Below, in pieces: positions 1 through 9,196 of a stretch of DNA of 64,000 bases. The stretch comes from an uncultured Oligoflexia bacterium (GTDB lineage Bacteria; Bdellovibrionota; Bacteriovoracia; Bacteriovoracales; Bacteriovoracaceae), in the NCBI GenBank assembly GCA_913058265.1, contig CAJXPQ010000014.1, positions 29,236-93,235 on the forward strand, given 5' to 3'. Position numbers and translations under genes: made by a program. The notes below the pieces were generated by a model, which had not been told where the DNA came from, did no database searches, and saw nothing but the letters and a program-made list of their open reading frames with translations. Positions within the stretch are counted from its first letter, which is position 1, and each line of letters begins with the position of its first letter.

Positions 1-1501
<1,501 letters not shown>

Positions 1502-1526
1502 TGCTTAATTAAAGAAAGGCTAACTT

Positions 1527-1934
1527 ATGAGTAATTTCAAATTAAATATTTATACACCACAGGGAGTTGTCGTTTCTGCAACTCCATGTGAGGAACTAAC
1601 AATACCTACTGAAACAGGAATTATTAATGTTCTTAAAGGACATACTCACTTAATTTCCGAATTAGGAAACGGTGTGCTTAAAGTAAAAATTGGAAGTGGA
1701 CAAACAAGACACTTCACGATTGCTGGTGGACTGTGTAAAGTTCTTGGTGATAATGTGACTATTCTCGCCAAAACATCAGAGTCATCTGAGTCGATTGATC
1801 AGGAAAGAGCAAAATCTGCACTGAGTAAGGCAGAGTCAAGACTTGCTACGGGTGTAGCAAGCGTTGAGCAGATTAAGTTCCAACGAAAAGTTGAAAGAGC
1901 AAAGAACAGATTAAAAATAGCAAATCTTAAATAG
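1527..1934 (+). CDS. atpC: ATP synthase F1 subunit epsilon
   Basis: Epsilon subunit of the F1 central stalk, which couples rotation to the c-ring and can inhibit ATP hydrolysis. The 135 residues show the N-terminal beta-sandwich (start MSNFKLNIYTPQG, later TETGIINVLKGHTHLI) and a C-terminal helical hairpin rich in Ala, Lys and Arg (about residues 88-135). It starts 25 bases after atpD with an AAAGAAAGG-type ribosome-binding site. It is the last gene of the atp operon; the next gene starts 186 bases away and appears to have its own promoter. Confidence 0.95.
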   Translation: MSNFKLNIYTPQGVVVSATPCEELTIPTETGIINVLKGHTHLISELGNGVLKVKIGSGQTRHFTIAGGLCKVLGDNVTILAKTSESSESIDQERAKSALSKAESRLATGVASVEQIKFQRKVERAKNRLKIANLK

Positions 1935-1954
1935 TTAATTATTATCAAATAATT

Positions 1955-1983
1955 AAGGGCACGACTTGATCGGGCCTTTTTTT
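1955..1983 (+). terminator. possible terminator of the atp operon
   Basis: Twenty bases after the atpC stop there is AAGG at 1955-1958, a GC-richer stretch ending in CCTT at 1975-1978, and a run of seven T (1977-1983). The stem is short and imperfect, so a Rho-independent terminator is plausible but weak. A second pairing, GGGCC with GGTCC across the T run, is also possible. Confidence 0.4.
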
Positions 1984-2019
1984 GGTCCTTTGGTGCAAAA
2001 TAGTTGAAATGAAAGTGAA

Positions 2020-2059
2020 TACTCACTTGGATACTCACTAAATGCACCGTGGTACTCAC
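2020..2059. repeat. three copies of TACTCAC upstream of an exported-protein gene
   Basis: The heptamer TACTCAC occurs at 2020-2026, 2032-2038 and 2053-2059, with start-to-start spacings of 12 and 21 bases. These are close to one and two helical turns. They lie 28-67 bases upstream of a predicted promoter and could be an activator or repressor binding array. The repeat is seen directly; the role is inferred. Confidence 0.4.
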
Positions 2060-2086
2060 AAAATACATCAAATAAAGTGCAAACCC

Positions 2087-2114
2087 TTGGTTTATATTAG
2101 ATTTATATTAAAAT
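2087..2114 (+). promoter_or_regulatory. sigma-70-like promoter, possibly producing a leaderless mRNA
   Basis: A -35-like TTGGTT (2087-2092) and a -10-like TAAAAT (2109-2114) are separated by 16 bases. Transcription would start near 2121, which is the GTG start codon of the next gene. No Shine-Dalgarno sequence precedes that GTG. The region is very AT-rich, so a chance match is possible. Confidence 0.4.
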
Positions 2115-2120
2115 ATAAGT

Positions 2121-4283
2121 GTGAAAAAGAATTTCTATACTCATATTACTCTAAGTATTCTGGTACTAATGGCATTGGTTTTATGCGTGGAAAAATCTTT
2201 AAAAAGCGAAGAGTATAGTGTTGGGTTTAAGCCATTAGAATTAAAGCAAACCCCAAGTAAAACATCATTGAATAAAAAGCCAACCGTTGCGGTATATGCT
2301 CCGATAGCGAAAGTTGAGTTACTAGAAGAAACATTAGATTTCACTCCAAATAAAAGTAAATTAATTGAAGAAAAGAAAGTCTTAACAGGGACTCAAGTTG
2401 TAGAAAAAATTAAGTATATAGAAGTAAATAAAAAAGTAATTCAAACAAAAGTAAACTTGAAAAAGATAAGTTTTAAAGAAAAGACTAAAAAAGATAAAAC
2501 TATAAACGGTAAAGTTAAAGAAGAGATAAGTTTAGAATTAACATATAATGATATTGAAATTGAAAATGACTATTCAAATATTATAATTAAAAAAGTGGCA
2601 TGGGAAGATCATGCTATAAATGCAATGGATTATAATAAAGATGTATATATTGCAAGCACAGAGAAAAAAATTAATACAGCAAGAATTTCAAACCCTGAAA
2701 AGTCTAGCAAGAGAGCACAAAATAAAGAAAAAGAAGTCGATGAACTTGTCTTTTTTAACTATTCAGATAGTAATGAAAGTAATGAGAAGGTCACACTTAC
2801 TGAACAAAAAATTGAAAGCGTAAAACTAGCCGATGAAGTTAAGCCAATAACCAAGGGCATAACGTCTGAAGAAGTGCCAAGTTTAGCCAGTGTAAAAGAA
2901 AGCACGGTTCAATTTGCTGGAGTTAGTTTCAAACCTTCGACTGAAGATATAAAAATGGATATTCAAAAAAATATCCGAGAAACAGGCCTTGATAAAGTAA
3001 AAACAAAAATGGCTGCAAATAAAAAAGAAAGAAATCAAAGAGATCCGATTGTTGATCCATTTATAGATCCCAAAAAAGATGATGACAATGTCATTGTTAA
3101 GCAAGCTGACTATACATGTTTAGAAGAAAAAATGAGTGAAGAGAAGTACGAATCTGAATATAGTATTAAGCTGACATCAGTAGGAAGAGAAGTAAAAGAC
3201 CTCAATAACTTCGAAATTAGATTTCAAGATAATGTAGATGATATAAGAGAAGACTTTGGAGCAGGCATTATTGAAATAAAAGATGAGTTAGCTGGTTCAA
3301 TGAATACAAGAAGAGGACTCTTTTTAAATGCAGGACATTACCCAACTTCGAGTGACCTTATATTTGAAAACTTAAAAATAACAGCAAACTATCCACTCTT
3401 TACAAGAGGCTATATAGAAGAGGTAATGACTACTCAAAACCTTAGAGGAATGGGCGGGCAACTATTAGTAGAACTAGATGAAAGTACTGAAGACGTAGAC
3501 CTTGATATTGCAAATCAATATGAGGCAAAATTATTTTTAGATAAAAACTTCAGGGTTATTAATAGAAACGATTCAGACTTCTCATACATATTATTTATTG
3601 GTGTTAAACCTGGAAATGTTTTAGTGAGTTATATGGATATTAATAGTGATATCGTTTCAAGGATTATACATATCGCAAGTGAAGAGATGTACTACGATGC
3701 TAACTTCTATGCTGAAATAGGTGCAGAAAGTATAAGTTTATACTCAGAAGGCCTGCTTAGCCAATGTAAGTCGATACTAAATGTCCCCGCGACAAAACTT
3801 ACAACTTGGAACTCATCAAACGTTAAAATTTCTAAAGAGAAGTTAAATTCCTTTAGAGTCAAAAAAGCAAAATATGCACTTGGATCTCGTAAATATTTAA
3901 AGCTAGATCACTTGGGTGAAAGTGTTTATGTTGGCCGTTGGAAAAATAAAAATCTAGTTATACCTTCAGAGGATTATATATCTCACGTGCTTGGTATGTT
4001 TAATACTAGCGGTGGTGAATGTCTTGTTCAGTTGAACTTAGATCGCACAGTAACAGAATTTAATGTAAATGGAATGTCTGAAGAAAACTCTATGAGAGTA
4101 GATGTTAGAGTTCTAGATTCAGACGGAAAGTTCTATTCTGAAATGAGTGAAAAAACAAAGAAGATATTTATTACCGGTGAAGAGCAAGGTATCATAAATA
4201 TTGAACTCAAATATGACGACGGTAGTAAAAGCTATCTTCAGACATACTGCTCAGCCAATACATACCTCGTAGAGCAAATATAA
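2121..4283 (+). CDS. large exported protein of unknown function, Lys-rich N-terminal half
   Basis: I do not recognise a family in this 720-residue protein. It starts with GTG and has an N-terminal hydrophobic segment (about residues 8-24) that is either a signal peptide or a membrane anchor. Residues of about 30-310 are rich in Lys, Glu and Thr and look extended or disordered, somewhat like the periplasm-spanning part of TonB-type proteins. From about residue 330 the sequence becomes more globular, with alternating beta-strand character to the C-terminus and a few Cys that could form disulfides. It has its own upstream repeat and promoter-like sequence and runs convergently into a transglycosylase gene 3 bases away. 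Probable location: inner-membrane-anchored periplasmic, or exported. Confidence 0.75.
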   Translation: MKKNFYTHITLSILVLMALVLCVEKSLKSEEYSVGFKPLELKQTPSKTSLNKKPTVAVYAPIAKVELLEETLDFTPNKSKLIEEKKVLTGTQVVEKIKYIEVNKKVIQTKVNLKKISFKEKTKKDKTINGKVKEEISLELTYNDIEIENDYSNIIIKKVAWEDHAINAMDYNKDVYIASTEKKINTARISNPEKSSKRAQNKEKEVDELVFFNYSDSNESNEKVTLTEQKIESVKLADEVKPITKGITSEEVPSLASVKESTVQFAGVSFKPSTEDIKMDIQKNIRETGLDKVKTKMAANKKERNQRDPIVDPFIDPKKDDDNVIVKQADYTCLEEKMSEEKYESEYSIKLTSVGREVKDLNNFEIRFQDNVDDIREDFGAGIIEIKDELAGSMNTRRGLFLNAGHYPTSSDLIFENLKITANYPLFTRGYIEEVMTTQNLRGMGGQLLVELDESTEDVDLDIANQYEAKLFLDKNFRVINRNDSDFSYILFIGVKPGNVLVSYMDINSDIVSRIIHIASEEMYYDANFYAEIGAESISLYSEGLLSQCKSILNVPATKLTTWNSSNVKISKEKLNSFRVKKAKYALGSRKYLKLDHLGESVYVGRWKNKNLVIPSEDYISHVLGMFNTSGGECLVQLNLDRTVTEFNVNGMSEENSMRVDVRVLDSDGKFYSEMSEKTKKIFITGEEQGIINIELKYDDGSKSYLQTYCSANTYLVEQI

Positions 4284-4286
4284 TTC

Positions 4287-5675
4287 TTATCTACATTTAT
4301 AATTTCTTGAAAATCTCGAATATTTCTTAGGAAAAACTTTGGTTAGTTCTTTGTTTGATAATTTGTAATATCGCTTTGATGTTAGCTTAATGTCACTTAC
4401 AAATAATGTTCCCTTAGGGAACACTTTATTCTTATAGTTAAAGTGAGAATTTATATCTTTAATATACAACTTTGAACTTTTCATCGCTTTGAAGAAAGTA
4501 TTAGGTCGTACAGGACACTTTGAAACATAAACACCTATATCATTAGGATTTTGGAATAAAAGATTAGTTTTTAGGCCCTTAAGTGGATAGATAACATCTT
4601 TGTATGCAAGTGTATGTACAAGCGCAAGGAACGAAGAGTAGAAGTTTTGAGAGGCAAAGCCGATGTGTGCATGCTTATAGTTTTGTAAAACATAGGCCAG
4701 TGAAAAGTCTTTCTTTTTTCTAAACTTCTTTCTCGCTCTAACAAGATGCTTCGTACCTGAGTTATAAGCTGGAACCGCAAGGTCCCACCTTTTGAGAATC
4801 ATTTTATTTTGCTTGAGTAGATGTAGAGCTCCAAGAGTTGAGATAATTGGATTTTGCCTGTAGTCGACACTTTTATCCATTCTAGGTAGAAACAAATTCC
4901 CTATATAGGGCATGAATTGCCAAACACCAGAAGCGGCGACTTTCGAGATTGCCTTTGGATTGAAACTTGATTCAAGAAAAGAGATCGCAAGTAACTCTCG
5001 AGGAAGTTTAAAGTTATCAACCTGTGCATTTAAAAAAGGTTGATAAGGTAGTGATCTAATAACTCCCTGGTAAACCATATCTCTTTGACCAGTTTGGGTT
5101 CTAATATTACGTGCCAAACCTAAAAAAAATTTCTTTCTTTTCTTCTTGTTCGCAGGAACTTTAATACCAGCAGCACGAATTTGCTTAATAGTGACCATAT
5201 CTTGGTCGCTAAGTTTTTTGAAACTTTTAGTTGAAAGGGTGTGTAATGATTTCTTTAAACCTCTTGTATACTCAAGGGATAACTGTGTTTGAAGCTTTGA
5301 CTTAGCAAACCTATGAATCTTCGACTGATGAAGTTGGTCAAAATCAATAACATGATAAACTAAGCTTAAATTTCCCTTGTCATGAATAACAACTTGTTTT
5401 GAATTATACTGTGTATAAATACTAAACCAAAATCGAACCGAAGGATCAAAGTACTTTGGGATTATAAAATCATCAGAGATTTTGTTTTCATAGTCAGAGA
5501 GAATATTATTTACAAGCTTTGTGTTTAAAGCAGAGGTCGCGTTCTTTAGCTTACCCTTTATTGTTTCCGAATGAATGATTTCTTCAAGTTCAAAGTACGT
5601 TGAATCAAAAGTATCTGGAGTGGGAAAGGCTATCACCGAATTTACAATAAAAAGAGAAAGAATAAAGACTATCAT
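4287..5675 (-). CDS. membrane-targeted lytic murein transglycosylase, MltD-like (GH23)
   Basis: Predicted to cleave the MurNAc-GlcNAc bond of peptidoglycan with 1,6-anhydro product formation. A signal peptide occupies about residues 1-16. The SLT domain contains the catalytic Glu in FLESSFNPK (E235), then ASGVWQFMP and AYNSGTKHL, which are the conserved GH23 motifs of the MltD group. The 462-residue length matches MltD-like enzymes. I see no convincing LysM repeat in the C-terminal 90 residues, although that stretch is basic and could bind wall. Its ATG overlaps the TGA of the upstream patatin gene (ATGA), so the two are translationally coupled. Confidence 0.88.
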   Translation of the reverse strand: MIVFILSLFIVNSVIAFPTPDTFDSTYFELEEIIHSETIKGKLKNATSALNTKLVNNILSDYENKISDDFIIPKYFDPSVRFWFSIYTQYNSKQVVIHDKGNLSLVYHVIDFDQLHQSKIHRFAKSKLQTQLSLEYTRGLKKSLHTLSTKSFKKLSDQDMVTIKQIRAAGIKVPANKKKRKKFFLGLARNIRTQTGQRDMVYQGVIRSLPYQPFLNAQVDNFKLPRELLAISFLESSFNPKAISKVAASGVWQFMPYIGNLFLPRMDKSVDYRQNPIISTLGALHLLKQNKMILKRWDLAVPAYNSGTKHLVRARKKFRKKKDFSLAYVLQNYKHAHIGFASQNFYSSFLALVHTLAYKDVIYPLKGLKTNLLFQNPNDIGVYVSKCPVRPNTFFKAMKSSKLYIKDINSHFNYKNKVFPKGTLFVSDIKLTSKRYYKLSNKELTKVFPKKYSRFSRNYKCR

Positions 5676-6862
5676 AAGAACTCTGGCTGACTTAAGACTT
5701 CCATTGCTCTTTTATATCCAGCTTTAACTGCATGAGAGGCTACTTTCGGGTTAAGCGAAAAGGAATTAGCAAAAAATAATTTATAGTCATGATGTGAAGG
5801 GTAAATATCAATTAATTTAACTTTTGGATTTAAGTGAAGCTTTCTCTCAAGGATCGCTAAGATATCTCTTCGATGAGCCGAGGTGAAGTTTTCTTGCTTC
5901 ATATACTCTGAAACAGTATCAAGAATATCTAATCCTGTTGCTCGTAAAGCTCTTGAGGCAACGATCTTTTTTTGAATAAGAAGGTAAATAGATTGGATCG
6001 CAATTGAAGGCAGACCGTAGTTTACTAATGAGCCAACTTCATCATGATAATGGTAGGGAGTATGGGTCCAGGACGAAATGATGATATCGCAGCCATTATC
6101 CTCAGCAACATGTGTTGAAAGCGTTTCTCGAATTTCACCGTCAATATAATAATTAATTTCCTTGGATGTTGGGTTCTTGATAGGAAAAGGAGCGTAAAAT
6201 GGTGGTACAGACATACTGGCAGCTGTGGCATTTGAAACCTTAACACCTGTTTGATAAACAGCAGTAGAGTCATGTCCAGGATTTGGATAATTATATTTAC
6301 CCCATATTGTTTTTTGAGAGTGATCTAGTTGAGTCCCTACAATAAAAACATCAGCCACAAAATCTTCAAAATTATCAACATCCAGTAGGCCGTCTAAAAG
6401 GTACTTGCGCACACCTTCTGTAGAAAATAAACCTGGAAAACGTAATAATGGCTCAGCAAACTTTCTAATAAAACCAGGAAACTCTTCAAGAGGGCTATAT
6501 GCACCCTTAAACTTAGGCTTCATATTGATCTTATTTAAATGAAACATATGCATATATGTAAGCTTTTTCATCTCGCTCTTACTTAATCCGAAGGCACCAT
6601 TGATAATTTCTTGCGGAGTATAACCACATGCAAGAAAGACAGAAATCATTGCACCTGCACTAGATCCAACATATGTTCCAATTTCAAGGGAACTTTTTAC
6701 ATGATTATCTATAGAGGAGTTTCTGTTACCTACAAGTGTAAAGCCTAGCTCTTCAAGGGCCAACGTTACTCCAATATGCCACGCCGCAGCTTTGACAACA
6801 CCACCAGAAAGTACGAGCGCTATTTTTTTGTTTTTAAATTCAGATAAATCATAAGTACTCAT
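5672..6862 (-). CDS. patatin-like phospholipase
   Basis: Predicted Ser-Asp acyl hydrolase of the patatin family, acting on phospholipids or lysophospholipids. The oxyanion-hole motif is SGGVVKAAAWHIG (residues 19-31), the nucleophile elbow is GSSAG (66-70, Ser68) and the dyad Asp lies in the DG pair at 241-242. At 396 residues it is a single-domain enzyme with a C-terminal extension. No signal peptide or barrel domain is visible, so it is cytoplasmic or uses a non-Sec route. It is the first gene of a two-gene unit with a lytic transglycosylase. In a predator the pair could serve membrane and wall breakdown, but housekeeping lipid turnover is equally possible. Confidence 0.9.
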   Translation of the reverse strand: MSTYDLSEFKNKKIALVLSGGVVKAAAWHIGVTLALEELGFTLVGNRNSSIDNHVKSSLEIGTYVGSSAGAMISVFLACGYTPQEIINGAFGLSKSEMKKLTYMHMFHLNKINMKPKFKGAYSPLEEFPGFIRKFAEPLLRFPGLFSTEGVRKYLLDGLLDVDNFEDFVADVFIVGTQLDHSQKTIWGKYNYPNPGHDSTAVYQTGVKVSNATAASMSVPPFYAPFPIKNPTSKEINYYIDGEIRETLSTHVAEDNGCDIIISSWTHTPYHYHDEVGSLVNYGLPSIAIQSIYLLIQKKIVASRALRATGLDILDTVSEYMKQENFTSAHRRDILAILERKLHLNPKVKLIDIYPSHHDYKLFFANSFSLNPKVASHAVKAGYKRAMEVLSQPEFL

Positions 6863-6913
6863 ATGAATATTATAGGTGAGTAGTTATCCAAAGAGAACTT
6901 TAAAACATAAATT

Positions 6914-6942
6914 TTGCACAATTAATGCGAATTCATTAGAAT
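6914..6942 (+). promoter_or_regulatory. sigma-70-like promoter
   Basis: TTGCAC at 6914-6919 and TAGAAT at 6937-6942 are separated by exactly 17 bases, placing the start of transcription near 6949, about 40 bases before the ATG of the HTH protein gene. It lies in the divergent gap with the patatin gene. Confidence 0.6.
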
Positions 6943-6988
6943 TAGAGAACGGTTTATTACAATCGAACGATAACAAAAGGTTCTTTTT

Positions 6989-7321
6989 ATGGATGGTAAA
7001 TGGCTAAGTGTTTTGGAATATGCAGCATTTAAGAAGAAGTCTATTTCAACAGTCAGAAGATATATTAAAGCAAATCGAGTTAAGCATAAAGATGAAAATG
7101 GTAAATATTTCATCTGGGTTAAGAACTACCTAGATTCTAAAAGTATAGAAGAGAGAAAGGGTATTGAAACTCTTTTTGAATTGGAAAGACTTAAAAAAGA
7201 AAATACAGAACTAAGGCAAGACTTAGCAGATGCAAAAATGTTGATAGAGTTATACGAGAATGGAAATGTGCTATCAAAGAAAACAAATATGGACTTACCA
7301 GAGCTACCTATAAACTTATGA
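6989..7321 (+). CDS. small helix-turn-helix and coiled-coil protein
   Basis: A 110-residue soluble protein. Residues 5-45 resemble a MerR/excisionase-type winged helix (LSVLEYAAFKKKSISTVRRY followed by a basic turn and FIWVKNY). Residues of about 60-95 form a Glu/Lys/Leu-rich coiled coil, suggesting a dimer. It could be a transcription regulator of its own operon. Its stop overlaps the ATG of the downstream outer-membrane protein gene (ATGA), so the two are co-translated. No specific family name is justified. Confidence 0.7.
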   Translation: MDGKWLSVLEYAAFKKKSISTVRRYIKANRVKHKDENGKYFIWVKNYLDSKSIEERKGIETLFELERLKKENTELRQDLADAKMLIELYENGNVLSKKTNMDLPELPINL

Positions 7322-8787
7322 AAAAAATACTAATACTTGTAACATGCGTTTTATTTGCGGCCTCATTAAGAGCAGAATCTTTTAGTATGAGGGATTGTTT
7401 GCTTCTTCCAGTTTCGGATACGGCAGGTAACTCTTTTGGCTTCAAGGTATATGAAAACTTAGAACGATATCTGAAGAGCAATAAGTGGTGTAACTTTAAA
7501 CCAAGCTCTGATGTTCTTAGCATATTGAGCAAGTATCGAGATAAGTTACCTGAGTACCTAAAAGATGAGAAGGTTCTTCAGACAGTAGCAAACAGATCTA
7601 AGGTCGGAACAATGTTTCGAGTGGAAATAGTTTATGGGGTAGATAGCCTAACTGTAAGCTTAGATGTCATTGGTGAAAATGGATCTGACAAGTACCTCTC
7701 AGAGAAAACAGTTTTAAATAAAGTTGATGAAGACCTTGTTGTAACAACACTTCGTAATTGGTTAGAAACTTTTAGGGCGACAATCCCTTATCAAGGTAAA
7801 GTCGTAGGAGTGCTTGGTGATCAAATAACATTTACATTTTCAAAAGATAATAAAATCGACATTGCACAAGATTATAAAATATCAAGACTGTTAAAAAAGA
7901 AGCAACACCCACTGCTTAAAAAAGTTGTTGAGTGGGATACAGTAGCAGTTGGACGTGGGAAAGTATTTAACTTATCTCGAGGACAAGCACTGGGCGTAAT
8001 GAAAGTATATATGAGTGATAAACAGGTCAGTGTCGGAGATTGGGTTAAGCTTGAAAAAGTACCGTTTAAAGAAAAACGAGGATCTGAAAGATTTAGTAAG
8101 TATGACGAAAATAGATACGGAAAACTTGGTGATTTATCGCTGTCTTTTTTACTTTCATCCCATACAGCAAGTACAAGTGCTTCAACGGGAAATAATAAGA
8201 TGGATGGACTAATTTATGGTGTTTCAGCAGAAGCTGAAGCATGGATTACGAGAAATTATTTTGTAATGGGCGAATTTGCTAAAAGAATTGGCTCTTTGGA
8301 TTCAAGCAGTGGTAGTCCTAGTTCAGATACAAGTGGACAAAATACTGGGACATTGAAAGTTGGAGGCGGATACAAATATCTTCCTATGGGGTTTTTCTAT
8401 GGGCCACAAGTTAATGCGTATACAGGTTGGGCACAGTACTCATATATAATGGATGAATCGTCTGAAGATGGCTTTGGGTCAAATTCCTTTGGTGGTATTA
8501 TTTTGGGTCTCGGAGGAAGTATTCCTCTCCAAAAAGGACTTCGCTTATATGGAAGTGGTGAGGTCATGCCTTTTCCTGAATTTGAAGATGAAAGTAATAT
8601 ATTTGGAAGTAGTAAGTCTATTTCATCAATGGTATTTGAAATTGGCGCTCAGTACAACTGGAGCTCTGGTTTGAAAATTATGGGTGCTTTTGAGTCAATT
8701 AGCAACTCTGGAAAATTTAAGGGTTCAAACTCAGATGTTACTTACCGAGACGCAACCATTAAGCTTGGTGGAGTTTTCACTTTTTAA
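7318..8787 (+). CDS. exported protein with C-terminal outer-membrane barrel
   Basis: A signal peptide covers residues 1-20 (MKKILILVTCVLFAASLRAES). The N-terminal half (about 25-255) looks like mixed alpha/beta periplasmic domains. The C-terminal 220 residues show alternating short strands rich in Gly, Tyr and Ser and end with a terminal Phe (GVFTF), the usual outer-membrane barrel signal. At 489 residues it is organised like the protein encoded at 58384-59406 (periplasmic domain then barrel), so the two may belong to one broad family. The function is unknown. It is coupled to the small HTH protein upstream and followed 12 bases later by a membrane protein. Confidence 0.75.
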   Translation: MKKILILVTCVLFAASLRAESFSMRDCLLLPVSDTAGNSFGFKVYENLERYLKSNKWCNFKPSSDVLSILSKYRDKLPEYLKDEKVLQTVANRSKVGTMFRVEIVYGVDSLTVSLDVIGENGSDKYLSEKTVLNKVDEDLVVTTLRNWLETFRATIPYQGKVVGVLGDQITFTFSKDNKIDIAQDYKISRLLKKKQHPLLKKVVEWDTVAVGRGKVFNLSRGQALGVMKVYMSDKQVSVGDWVKLEKVPFKEKRGSERFSKYDENRYGKLGDLSLSFLLSSHTASTSASTGNNKMDGLIYGVSAEAEAWITRNYFVMGEFAKRIGSLDSSSGSPSSDTSGQNTGTLKVGGGYKYLPMGFFYGPQVNAYTGWAQYSYIMDESSEDGFGSNSFGGIILGLGGSIPLQKGLRLYGSGEVMPFPEFEDESNIFGSSKSISSMVFEIGAQYNWSSGLKIMGAFESISNSGKFKGSNSDVTYRDATIKLGGVFTF

Positions 8788-8799
8788 TAAAGAGATATT

Positions 8800-9195
8800 A
8801 TGTCGATGTTTTTCGCAATAGTTGCAATAATCCACTTCTCAATGTTTGTATTTGGGATATATTTCTTCGTGATAATTGCAAAACGATCAGGATATAAAAG
8901 ACAGAACTATATAAATTTTCTTGGATATTTTCTATTCTATTTAATAGTCAGTTTAGTCGTGACACACGGACTATCTTACATCACAAATAATGCTAAGATA
9001 GGGTCCATCGCATATGCTGCTTTTCCTTTTATGATATTGCTATTGTCTGTGATCAGTTATGCTGTAAACGAAATTTTTGCATTGAAAGGAAGATTTCTAT
9101 CTATGATGTTTGCCATCATAATTTCCACACCTGTTACACTTCTTATAAACCTCGTCTTACATGACTACCTACTTGAATTGTCTCACGGATTATGA
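8800..9195 (+). CDS. small polytopic membrane protein of unknown function
   Basis: 131 residues with four hydrophobic segments (about 3-27, 38-58, 67-88 and 98-125), so an inner-membrane protein. I recognise no motif. An AAGAGATAT stretch before the ATG can act as ribosome-binding site. The stop codon is one base before the preferred start of ligA, so the two genes are likely co-translated. Confidence 0.7.
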   Translation: MSMFFAIVAIIHFSMFVFGIYFFVIIAKRSGYKRQNYINFLGYFLFYLIVSLVVTHGLSYITNNAKIGSIAYAAFPFMILLLSVISYAVNEIFALKGRFLSMMFAIIISTPVTLLINLVLHDYLLELSHGL

Positions 9196-9196
9196 C

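Noticed and set aside
2020..2059. TACTCAC copies as a CRISPR remnant
   Set aside because: Units are seven bases long and spacings unequal; no cas genes are present.
9161..9196. Earlier ATG of ligA
   Set aside because: It overlaps the membrane protein gene by 35 bases and adds residues unlike LigA; the ATG at 9197 directly follows the preceding stop.
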